A DNA stretch of 27,494 bases, from contig JAVYAJ010000309.1 of assembly GCA_032229885.1 (NCBI GenBank), positions 1-27,494 on the forward strand, written 5' to 3'. Position 1 is the stretch's first letter. Every line of letters starts with the position of its first letter. The notes below the pieces were generated by a model. It was not told the DNA's origin, made no database searches, and worked only from the letters and a program-made list of their open reading frames with translations. A program made the translations under genes and the position numbers. Below are positions 1 to 7,916 of this stretch, in pieces. The DNA comes from Anammoximicrobium sp032229885 (GTDB lineage Bacteria > Planctomycetota > Planctomycetia > Pirellulales > Pirellulaceae).

Positions 1-28
1 ATTCTTGGGTTGCGGGCGCTGGCCCGCG
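1..28. repeat. 28-bp hairpin repeat, copy A
   Basis: Identical to 218-245 except for one base (position 18, g versus a). It contains a perfect inverted repeat, GCGGGC at 12-17 and GCCCGC at 22-27, around a 4-nt loop. The copy starts at the first base of the window, so the full element may extend further left. Confidence 0.75.
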
Positions 29-81
29 TTGAGTGGAATTGTGATTGCATGACTGTTGCGCAGCGCAGACGACAGGAAGCG

Positions 82-100
82 TGTTGGCCGAAGGCCAACA
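82..100. repeat. Perfect inverted repeat TGTTGGCC/GGCCAACA
   Basis: Eight-base arms at 82-89 and 93-100 surround the loop GAA. The same GGCCTTCGGCCAAA core appears in the opposite orientation at 131-144 and 201-214, so this is a small dispersed family rather than a single hairpin. There is no T-run, so it is not a classical terminator. Confidence 0.7.
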
Positions 101-217
101 TCAACGTGTCACCGTGGCCCAGATGAATATGGCCTTCGGCCAAAAGAGGCACGCGCGCGGCGCCAGCCCTGGGATGTTGCCCCAGGCCACGGTGATCGGA
201 GGCCTTCGGCCAAACAG

Positions 218-245
218 ATTCTTGGGTTGCGGGCACTGGCCCGCG
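218..245. repeat. 28-bp hairpin repeat, copy B
   Basis: Second copy of the element at 1-28, with one mismatch, which falls in the loop so the GCGGGC/GCCCGC stem is preserved. It is directly preceded by the GGCCTTCGGCC core at 201-211, so the two repeat types occur side by side. Confidence 0.75.
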
Positions 246-339
246 GTAGAGCCTCGTTTCGTACGATGTGCGCGCCACGCCCGCATCTTGTACCGTGGTT
301 GGCTCCCTACGCTTCTGGCTTTGCGGACGCCAGCCCGCG

Positions 340-1281
340 TTAGGTTGCCCTGCCCGCTTCGGCGAGGCCGCGCAGGATGCAGTCTCTGACAGCGACGACA
401 TCGACGTCGATCGCCACTGCCATATTGGATTGGCCGGCCGTTGGGCGCCGGCGATCGAAGATGGTGGCGCCGCGGGTCAGTTCTCCGACCGTCTCGACGT
501 CGCCATTGAACTCCTTGGTCTCGAACAATTCCGGGTTCAACGTCGCCACGAGCGCGGCCACGGCTTGCAAATGGATACTCTCCAGCCCCAGGTGCTGGCG
601 GTAGGCGCGGAACGCGAAGGGGATCAGATGACGCAACAACCGTCCGGCCCGTGTTGTGTCGGCCGGCAACTGTTCGATCAGTTCTAATGTCAGTCTGACT
701 TGTTCCGTCGCGTCGAGCGGAATCAAGACTTTGGTGGCCGGTGAACGGAATACGTCCCGGGCAGCCAGCGGATCATGAAAAATGTTGAACTCGGCGGCCG
801 GAGTCACGTTGCCGATGCCGCCCAGGCTGCCGCCGGCGATGATCACGTGGTCGACCATCAGGGACAGGGACGGATCGAGCCGAAACGCCTGAGCGAGGTT
901 GGTCAGCGGCCCCAGACACAGGATCGTGACCTGGCCCGGCGCGGCGCGCACCTCGTCGCCGATGATCTTTTCCGAGGCGTGCCGGTGGTGCAGCCTGGCG
1001 ACGGGCAGGTCGATGCCCGCCAGTCCGCGGTCGCCGTGCAGTTGCCGCAAATCCAACTGCGACGCGTTTTCGCTCGGGGCCGCGGTCCCGACGCGCGGCG
1101 ATCGCGGCGGGTCGAGATGATCGAGCAACTTTTGCACGTTCAAGCTGGCCTGCTCGCCCGACACATTGCCTGCGACTGCCGTAACCGCAACGACTTCGAC
1201 GCGCGGGTCGAACAGCGCCAAACACAGGGCCACGGCGTCGTCGATGCCGGGGTCACAGTCGATGATCAGCTTTTTCGTCAT
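340..1281 (-). CDS. Nucleoside hydrolase (IunH/pyrimidine-purine type)
   Basis: A 313-residue protein of the usual length for inosine-uridine preferring nucleoside N-ribohydrolases, which hydrolyse nucleosides to base and ribose in the cytoplasm. The N-terminus has the diagnostic calcium-binding motif DCDPGIDDA (residues 8-16). LGPLTNLA (123-130), the glycine-rich IAGGSLG (148-154), EFNIFHDP (164-171) and GELTRG (266-271) all fit the family. There is no signal peptide. One oddity: where the family normally has a catalytic His followed by a calcium-ligand Asp, the segment reads I-H-L-Q-A-V-A (residues 236-242), so the canonical His-Asp pair appears to be Leu-Gln. Substrate or activity may therefore differ. 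The 293-bp spacer to the GH38 gene upstream shows no gene; cotranscription is possible but not evident. Confidence 0.9.
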   Translation of the reverse strand: MTKKLIIDCDPGIDDAVALCLALFDPRVEVVAVTAVAGNVSGEQASLNVQKLLDHLDPPRSPRVGTAAPSENASQLDLRQLHGDRGLAGIDLPVARLHHRHASEKIIGDEVRAAPGQVTILCLGPLTNLAQAFRLDPSLSLMVDHVIIAGGSLGGIGNVTPAAEFNIFHDPLAARDVFRSPATKVLIPLDATEQVRLTLELIEQLPADTTRAGRLLRHLIPFAFRAYRQHLGLESIHLQAVAALVATLNPELFETKEFNGDVETVGELTRGATIFDRRRPTAGQSNMAVAIDVDVVAVRDCILRGLAEAGRAT

Positions 1282-1574
1282 TTACCGAGTGCCTTTTTTG
1301 CCACGGACAATACGGACGGCCGGAATTCCCAACCAAGTCACGAAGACCGACCGGCTCGCGCGATTCACCGACCTGGCGCCCCGTCCAGACTGGACCGGAC
1401 TGAGTACGTGGGGCGTAAGCAGTAGGATCCAAGCCATCCGGGTCCGGTGTACGATCGACAGTTGTCGCCGGGCCGCGCCCCGAGCAGGAGACTGTCTTTT
1501 GGATTCGCAGCCCGCGACCGGAACGCCTGGCCGTCCAACGGTATCTCTGCCTCAGCGCGGCCGGATCCTGTCGT

Positions 1575-4500
1575 TCAGTCCTCCAGTTCGGCGCGCAGCG
1601 AGGCAATCCCATAGCCGGGCAGATCGATGGTTCCGCGCACTTCGACTCCGGGCCGTTCGAACGGACTGCTCAGCGTAATTCGCCTCGGCGCAGCGCGAGG
1701 CCAGGCGAGTGTCGCCTGCGTGGCTTTGTCGGTGGTATTGAACAGACGAATCAGCAATCCCTTGCCGTCGTGCGTCGGTTTCAGCAGGCTCACGATCACG
1801 CTTTCCGGCTCGACGCGAATGACCGACGAGCCCCCTAGCGGCGCGTCGCGGGCTACGGGGACGGGCACCAACGGTTGGCTCCGTTCGATGCCGAACCGCG
1901 CCGCGGACGCGGCATCGAACGGCCCATGCGGCCGCAGCGCGTAGCGGAACGGGATCATTCCTTCTTGATCGGCCTTGTAATTGGTTTCCCAATAGTTGTT
2001 CATCGCATAGGAATAGAACGTCTGGGACGGCGTCACGGCCTTGAGAAAGCCATCGGGATCGAACGGCGAAGCGACGTCCATCTCGATCGCGCCGACCTCG
2101 ACCAGCGGCGCATCGAGCGTGGCCCAGGTGACTCCACACTCAGCGTTCGACACATCGACCCAGCGGCCCACGCTGAAATAGTTCTTGCACGAGCCGGGCA
2201 ATTGATCGACCTCGGGCCGAATCACCGCCCAAGGGATGTCCATCCGCATCACGCCGTGCGGCACGTCACAGGCAAAGCCGAAGTGTACGCCCTCTTTGTC
2301 GCGGACCGGGGCCTTGTCGACCGCCTGGACCATCTCCACGAAATCCAGCCCATCGACCACGCGATACTGTCGCACCAGTCGGCGGCAACCCGGCGCCTCG
2401 GATTCGACCCTCAACGACGCCACCAGCGGCCCGGCGTCCTGGACGGCGATCGTCGCCGACCCGCTACGTTTCTGGTTCCGCGGGTCGCGCCCGGCCACGT
2501 AGACATAGTCATTCAGCCCCATCCCGACGTCTGTTCGGACGAGGTTCTTCGCCGACTGGCCGTTGGCGAGGCCGGCGATGGCGCCCGAGCGATCATCGAG
2601 CGTGACGCGCAGCGGGCCGCTGACGAGCGTCGCCCCGTGCGCCGCGGCCTGCCCCTCGGTCGCCGTTTCGCCCGGCTCGAACAGAAACCGCTTGGCGCTC
2701 AGCGGCGGCACATCGACGGCTAGAAACGCCAACTGGCCCGTGGCGAGCCGTTGCGAACGGACCGGACGACCGTCGGCGTCTTTGACGGACTGGCTCGACA
2801 AAAGGAAATCCTTGGGCAAGACCACCAAGTCGGTGCGAGGCCACGAGGCCGTGTTGTAGACGTCCACCGCATCCGCACGGGCGGCGTCTGCAGCCAGACC
2901 GGGCAAGGCCGCGGCCACAAGCCGCCGCGATTGGCTGTCCGCGTCCTGCGCAAAGGCGGACTTGATCCGCCATTGGTCGCGGGTCATCTGGCTGTCGGGC
3001 TGGGTGATGCTGCCGCTGGCGCCCCACGTATGCTCGTTGTAGAGGAGCACGTTGCGCCAGGCCTGGTAGAAATCCTCGGCCGGATACTCGTTGGGCTTGA
3101 GCATCGCCCACAGGGCCTCGGCCGTCGTCAGACGCTCGGACGCCGTGCGCGCCAGAGCCGTCTCGAGCGCCGACGAGCCGGCGCCATCTTCCCAGTAGGG
3201 CGTGAAATCGCCGCGCACCTCCGGCACGTTCTGACCATAGCGGTTCTCGAACTCGCGGAACATCTGGCTGGTCGTGGCGATCACCAGCTTGGGCCACACG
3301 TAGGTTTCGTTCCACTGGCGGACGAAGTCCGGCAAATCCGCGTCGGGCGGGCCGTTGTCGCCGCCCACACACTGGCGGATCTGGACCATGTCGTAAGGGT
3401 AATCCGCGGCCGTCAGTTCTGCGAGATACGCGAAGAACTGGCCTGGTTGCACCTGTCTGATCGCGCCGAGCCGGCCCGGATGGAACCACGAATAGCCCTT
3501 GCCGGCCATCCAACACAGGACCCTTTCCTGGCCCGACGGCGAGCGCCAATAGAAAGGCCGGTCGCCCCACGCGGCCAAGGCATGGCCGATGCGATGACAA
3601 TGGTTCGGCCCGATCGAGAAATACTTGATGCCGCTGTGGGCCAGGGCCGGTACGATGCCCCAGGCGCAGCCCGGCACATCGGAGATCATCGCCGCATCGA
3701 TGGACAAGCCGTATTGCTCGGACAGTCGCCGTGCGCAGTCGGTCAGCCGGAACAGCTCCTCGGGTCGGCACAGTCCCGTCAGCTCGTTGCCATAGAGCGC
3801 GTCGAGATGGATCCAGCCCCGCTTGATCGCCTCGATCGCGGCGGCCCGTCTCTCCGGCGCGGCCTGGCTCAGATAGCTGTCGACCGCCCACAGAACCTCG
3901 CTATTCCACTTGAAGCGCGCTTCGGGCGGATAGTCGGCCGTGCGTCGGGCGAGCTCGATCGCCTGTTCCAGAAAGCTCCACTGCTTCTTTTCGATCTCTG
4001 TCTGCACGTGGGTATAACCGATGTCCACGTGCGAGTGCGGCAGCAAATACAACACCCAACGACGCACCGGCTCGATCACCACTTCGGTGTGGGCGACGGT
4101 TCGATCATCGATCTCGAACGCGGCGTGACATGGCTTTCGCACATCCCCAGCCGGCACAAAGCTTTCGACGGTCTGCGTTCCGAAGCGAAGCGGCGCCACC
4201 TTCGGCGGAAGATCGGAAACGCGGAGCGTGGCGTTCGTCGGCTCGGCGTAGGGGTACTCGACGACTGCGCGCAACAGCTGAACCGGAGCGCCGTTGTTGG
4301 CCAGCACGGCCGGGTCGGCGATCAGCCGAACCTGGATCCGCGTGGGGATCTTCTCTTTGGGGTCGGCCATGTAGAACTTGATCTCCGCACCACCGACCGT
4401 GCCATAGCCTTGCGGACCCAAGCTCGTTACTTGCCAGCGAACGTAGCGTGCCGTAGTCGGGGCAAAGCGGGCGAAGGTCGTGCCGCCGCGCGTATTGGCG

Positions 4501-4880
4501 TGCGCGACCGTCACGCGTCCCACGGGCCGGCTGAAATCGGCCGTGTTGGCCAAGACGAGCGTTGACGAGGCAATCGTGGCCGGATCGTTGCGATCCACGT
4601 GCGCGATCGCCGCGAGCAGCGTCGGCCCGCCGAAATCGAAATCGACGGACGTCTCGGTTCCCTTGCTGCGCGACGAATATTCTGTGGCCGGATTGCCGTC
4701 GATCAGGTTCGCCGCCTCGTATCGTCCGCCGGGATAGGCCTCGGAACTGGCGACGATCGTCGGCGCGGGCAGCAGCGCCAGCGGAGTGAAACCGTCGGTC
4801 GGCCCTTCCGCGGCCGGCAGGCCTTCGACGATCGAAGCGAAGAGCACGAATAGCGTGGCCGATTCGAGGGATCGCTTCAC
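1575..4880 (-). CDS. Secreted GH38 alpha-mannosidase-like glycoside hydrolase
   Basis: An 1101-residue protein. The frame stays open upstream to 5216, but the chosen GTG at 4880 has a GGAG ribosome site 8 nt away and gives a signal peptide (MKRS, then a hydrophobic run to about residue 24). Residues 35-170 look like a discoidin/F5-8 type C carbohydrate-binding domain. The GH38 catalytic domain begins near residue 275. HSHVDIGYTH (282-291) holds the zinc ligands His284 and Asp286. AMISDVPGCAWG (397-408) supplies the likely nucleophile Asp401. A conserved LLYNEHTWGASG segment follows, then a beta-rich C-terminal region typical of the family. GH38 enzymes cleave alpha-mannosides with retention of configuration. 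The real substrate is unknown, as many planctomycete GH38-like proteins are uncharacterised. Expected location is periplasmic or outside the cell. Confidence 0.88.
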   Translation of the reverse strand: MKRSLESATLFVLFASIVEGLPAAEGPTDGFTPLALLPAPTIVASSEAYPGGRYEAANLIDGNPATEYSSRSKGTETSVDFDFGGPTLLAAIAHVDRNDPATIASSTLVLANTADFSRPVGRVTVAHANTRGGTTFARFAPTTARYVRWQVTSLGPQGYGTVGGAEIKFYMADPKEKIPTRIQVRLIADPAVLANNGAPVQLLRAVVEYPYAEPTNATLRVSDLPPKVAPLRFGTQTVESFVPAGDVRKPCHAAFEIDDRTVAHTEVVIEPVRRWVLYLLPHSHVDIGYTHVQTEIEKKQWSFLEQAIELARRTADYPPEARFKWNSEVLWAVDSYLSQAAPERRAAAIEAIKRGWIHLDALYGNELTGLCRPEELFRLTDCARRLSEQYGLSIDAAMISDVPGCAWGIVPALAHSGIKYFSIGPNHCHRIGHALAAWGDRPFYWRSPSGQERVLCWMAGKGYSWFHPGRLGAIRQVQPGQFFAYLAELTAADYPYDMVQIRQCVGGDNGPPDADLPDFVRQWNETYVWPKLVIATTSQMFREFENRYGQNVPEVRGDFTPYWEDGAGSSALETALARTASERLTTAEALWAMLKPNEYPAEDFYQAWRNVLLYNEHTWGASGSITQPDSQMTRDQWRIKSAFAQDADSQSRRLVAAALPGLAADAARADAVDVYNTASWPRTDLVVLPKDFLLSSQSVKDADGRPVRSQRLATGQLAFLAVDVPPLSAKRFLFEPGETATEGQAAAHGATLVSGPLRVTLDDRSGAIAGLANGQSAKNLVRTDVGMGLNDYVYVAGRDPRNQKRSGSATIAVQDAGPLVASLRVESEAPGCRRLVRQYRVVDGLDFVEMVQAVDKAPVRDKEGVHFGFACDVPHGVMRMDIPWAVIRPEVDQLPGSCKNYFSVGRWVDVSNAECGVTWATLDAPLVEVGAIEMDVASPFDPDGFLKAVTPSQTFYSYAMNNYWETNYKADQEGMIPFRYALRPHGPFDAASAARFGIERSQPLVPVPVARDAPLGGSSVIRVEPESVIVSLLKPTHDGKGLLIRLFNTTDKATQATLAWPRAAPRRITLSSPFERPGVEVRGTIDLPGYGIASLRAELED

Positions 4881-5301
4881 GTGGGTATCTCCGGCTGTGC
4901 GCGGTTCGCGCGAAGCTCGAATGTATCGTCCGGCGTCAGCGATTGTCAACACGCGAACAAGGCCGCCGCTGGGAATGGCCCATGGGCAACCGCCCGTCCA
5001 GCGGGCTGTTGCCGCGGGCGCGCGAGGGGGCGGCTCGTGGACGTGGCATCCTGCCGCGTAGGTGGGATGTTGTCGCAGACGCGCGGGGGCGGCTCGTGCC
5101 GCCGAGGGCCGTTCTGGGTGACAATCCGTGCGTTTGGGGCGGTTTGCGCCCACGGTAACGATTCCCCTGCCTCGCGTTTGCCAGCGCAGTTGACCGACTT
5201 GGAAGCGGACGTACACTTGGGATTATTAACGTGCTCGCCCGGGGTGGCCGCACTGCGTCTACGGCCCGCGGGCTGTTGCCTTCCAGCGATAGGCGAATCC
5301 C
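4881..5301. other. Divergent intergenic region with imperfect direct repeat
   Basis: The spacer between the minus-strand GH38 gene and the plus-strand GH13 gene should carry both promoters, but no clear -35/-10 pair stands out. A GC-rich segment is duplicated imperfectly (see the repeat entry), and GCGGGCTGTTGCC recurs at 5268-5280, so the motif appears three times in the spacer. No credible gene is seen. Confidence 0.5.
5003..5098. repeat. Imperfect direct repeat, about 36 bp, two copies
   Basis: Copy 1 at 5003-5039 and copy 2 at 5064-5098 share GGG-TGTTG-CGC at the left and GGGGCGGCTCGTG at the right. They differ by a few substitutions and a 2-nt indel. A shorter GGGCTGTTGCC piece recurs at 5270-5280. 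Function unknown. Confidence 0.6.
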
Positions 5302-7134
5302 ATGTATGAGCAATTCGGTCCCGTGGTTCAGGGCGCCGCGGTCGAGTTCCGGCTGTTCTTTCCGGACCGATCGGTCGATCCCTGGCAGTACAACCACGGC
5401 GGATTGCCGCGCATCCGCAAGCTGCAGGTGGTCGGCGATTTCCAGAGCCACCTCGGGCTGCGCGATTGGGATATCGAGACGGGCCCATGCCTGACGCGCG
5501 AGCCGCATCGGCACGGCATGTTGTATCGCTGTCGCCTGGCCGATCTGCCGACGGGCTTTTATCAATACAAGTATTTCGTGACGTTCGACAATCTGACCAC
5601 GCGCTGGTGCACGGATCCTTGCACCAGATACGTGGCCACCAAGTTCGAGAATGCGGGCTTTGTCATCGGCGGCGATCGTCACGTGGTCCGCGAGATCCCG
5701 CACCGTCTGCCGTTGAAGGACTGGGTCATCTACGAGATGATGATCGACGATTTCACCGCCGGCTATCGGGGCGACACGGCGCCCTTGGACGCCGTGCATC
5801 GCAAGCTGGACTATTTGCAGGAACTCGGTGTCAACGCGATCGAATTCATGCCCTGGACGGCCTGGCGCGGCGGTCAATTTTCCTGGGGTTACAGCCCGTT
5901 CCTGTTTTTTTCCGTGGAAAATCGGTACGTCGAGTTCCCGGCCGAGCCGGCGAACCGCTTGGTTCGTCTCCAGCGCCTGGTCGATGAACTACATCGACGG
6001 CAGATGCACGTGATGATGGACGGCGTGTTCAACCACGTCAGCGCCGGGATCAATCCGGACGGCGGTTTTCCGTATCACTGGCTGTACCAAAACCCCGACG
6101 AGTCGCCGTATACGGGAAGTTTTGCCCGCGGCGGCACGTTCGAAGATCTAGACTATGCCAACACCTGTACGCAGCAGTTCGTCCTGGACGTGTGCAAATA
6201 CTGGCTGGACGAATACAAGTTGGACGGCATCCGCTTCGACTGCACCGTCGGCTTCTACGAACCCGACGACAATTCGCGCGGGATCCCGCGCCTGATCGCC
6301 GATCTGCGCAGCCATCTGGTCGCGCAGGGACGGCAGGACGTGTCGCTGGTGCTCGAACACCTGACGGACGATGCGCAGACCGCCGTGCGCGAGACGAACC
6401 AAATCGACGCGGACGGCTGCTGGTACGACCGGTTTCTGCTGGACGTGCCACACTATGCCGCCGCGGGCAAGTTGCGGCCGTCGCTGTTGCGCGTCCTGGA
6501 CGCCAATCGCGGATTCGCCGCCGGCAAGTGCCCCGTGATTTACATCGAAAACCACGATCATTCCAGCGTTGTCAACCGGATGGGCGGCCGCGAACAGTGG
6601 TGGCGCGCCCAGCCGGCCCTGATCGCCCTGCTGACGGCGCCCGGCGCGGTCCTGCTGCACAACGGCCAGGAGTTCGGCGAAGACTACGAGCTGCCCGCCA
6701 CGCCGCGACAGCGCGTGGCGCCGCGGCCGTTGCACTGGGAGCTGGCCGACGACGAAATCGGCGAGCGGCTGCGGATGCTGTGCCGCCAGTTGATCCGTCT
6801 ACGGCACGAGTGTCCGGCGCTGCGATCGCCCAACTTCTTTCCGCGCGCCTACGAGGACAATGCGACGCACTTCAACGAACAGGGCTACGGCATCGACGAG
6901 GACAAGGGCGTGGTGATTTTCCATCGGTGGGGCCTCGCCGCCGACGGCGCGCAAGAGCGTTTCATCATCGTGTTGAACTTTTCTCGCTACGAACAGCAGG
7001 TGACAATCCCGTTCTCGACCAACGGCCTGTGGGAAGAACGCCTGAGCGGCGCGAAGATCTACGTCCGCGACTATCGGGTCGAAAACCACCGCGTCTATGC
7101 GCACTGGGGTTGCGTCTTTCACCGCAAGGATTAG
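5302..7134 (+). CDS. GH13 alpha-amylase family enzyme with N-terminal CBM48-like domain
   Basis: A 610-residue protein without a signal peptide, so expected in the cytoplasm and acting on alpha-glucans such as glycogen or maltodextrin. Residues 12-125 resemble the beta-sandwich (CBM48/E-set) domain of branching and debranching enzymes. The TIM barrel follows with all GH13 signatures: DGVFNH (240-245), GIRFDCTVGF (309-318) with nucleophile Asp313, LVLEHL (349-354) with acid/base Glu352, and IENHDHS (415-421) with transition-state Asp419. A C-terminal beta domain ends near residue 608. The overall style suggests a branching-enzyme or maltooligosyltrehalose-type relative, but the exact reaction cannot be fixed from sequence alone. 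The ATG has only a weak AGGCGA site upstream. Confidence 0.88.
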   Translation: MYEQFGPVVQGAAVEFRLFFPDRSVDPWQYNHGGLPRIRKLQVVGDFQSHLGLRDWDIETGPCLTREPHRHGMLYRCRLADLPTGFYQYKYFVTFDNLTTRWCTDPCTRYVATKFENAGFVIGGDRHVVREIPHRLPLKDWVIYEMMIDDFTAGYRGDTAPLDAVHRKLDYLQELGVNAIEFMPWTAWRGGQFSWGYSPFLFFSVENRYVEFPAEPANRLVRLQRLVDELHRRQMHVMMDGVFNHVSAGINPDGGFPYHWLYQNPDESPYTGSFARGGTFEDLDYANTCTQQFVLDVCKYWLDEYKLDGIRFDCTVGFYEPDDNSRGIPRLIADLRSHLVAQGRQDVSLVLEHLTDDAQTAVRETNQIDADGCWYDRFLLDVPHYAAAGKLRPSLLRVLDANRGFAAGKCPVIYIENHDHSSVVNRMGGREQWWRAQPALIALLTAPGAVLLHNGQEFGEDYELPATPRQRVAPRPLHWELADDEIGERLRMLCRQLIRLRHECPALRSPNFFPRAYEDNATHFNEQGYGIDEDKGVVIFHRWGLAADGAQERFIIVLNFSRYEQQVTIPFSTNGLWEERLSGAKIYVRDYRVENHRVYAHWGCVFHRKD

Positions 7135-7916
7135 AGCCCTGGCCGACGAACGAGCGGACGATGGGGTCATCCCGACGGCGGCCGAGCGAACGAACGAAGC
7201 CAGCGCATGGCGCCGCGCCGGAATCCGGTCTCCGTAAGTCCTTTCCAGGACGGGAGGCCCGACATCTGACTGGAGAAGATGAGTTGGGCTCGAGGGATGC
7301 GCGCCAAGCTGAGAGGCTGCGCAACCATTGTCCGTAGTGGGCGATGAATCCTGACTGGCCGCCCACCAAAAAAGGCAGCCGCCGTTTCCTTCAAGCGAAG
7401 ACCAGTCGCCACGCGAAGACCAATCGCCCGACGGGCCGGGCTCTGATGCCCGGTCGTCCGGCACGCAGTTGGGGGCATGGACAGCGTTGCCCCCCACGGA
7501 CGCAACCAGCCTAACGCCGCGCAGCGTCCGTCGGTCGAAAACGCCCCGAGCCAATCATTCAGCTAAACGGATCGACAACGCCGCTGAGTATCTCGACAAT
7601 CGCCTGAAAATCGGACATAATGGTTGTCGTGCGACGCGTCGCCGCGATGCGCGGCGTTGAACGGGGCGATGGTCGATGGTCGAACGGCCGTTCGCCGCGA
7701 GCCGCGCGTGTTCAACGGGCGTGCGCGAGGCAAGACCGATCACAGGGTGGTCTAGGCCGGGACAGCAAGGGCGGACGGACGTCCGACGACGTGCTGCCGC
7801 TGTCGGCGCGCAGGATCAAACGCGCTTGCTTGCATCGGGTCGGTTTTGGAGCCTGAGCCAGGGTCAATGCGGAACGTCTACGGTTCGGATCGCGAGATCA
7901 CGTGTAGGTGACTGTT
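7135..7916. other. Long intergenic region, no gene recognised
   Basis: This 782-bp stretch has no open frame with protein-like composition. It contains two GC-rich hairpins close together: CCGGGC 7436-7441 with GCCCGG 7448-7453, and GGGGGCA 7471-7477 with TGCCCCC 7488-7494. A short direct repeat, GCGAAGACCA, occurs near 7395-7425. A possible promoter lies at 7593-7621. An untranslated leader or small RNA is conceivable but unproven. Confidence 0.45.
7593..7621 (+). promoter_or_regulatory. Candidate sigma70-type promoter for the lipoprotein gene
   Basis: TCGACA at 7593-7598, a 17-nt spacer and CATAAT at 7616-7621 resemble a housekeeping promoter. If used, the transcript would have a leader of nearly 300 nt before the start at 7917. 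The match is moderate and untested. Confidence 0.3.

Larger units (their letters stand above)
1..339. other. Non-coding repeat-rich stretch
   Basis: No convincing gene is visible; the short open frames here have no recognisable protein features. The stretch holds at least two kinds of short repeat. One is a 28-bp element at 1-28 and 218-245, with a degenerate third copy at about 311-341 that runs into the stop codon of the nucleoside hydrolase gene. The other is a GGCC-TTCGGCC core at 82-100 (inverted), 131-144 and 201-214. It looks like a cluster of interspersed palindromic elements beyond the 3' end of the minus-strand gene. Confidence 0.6.

Noticed and set aside
2751..4565. Plus-strand open frame of about 600 codons inside the GH38 region
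   Set aside because: The GH38 frame on the minus strand carries the catalytic motifs; the plus-strand product has no family features.
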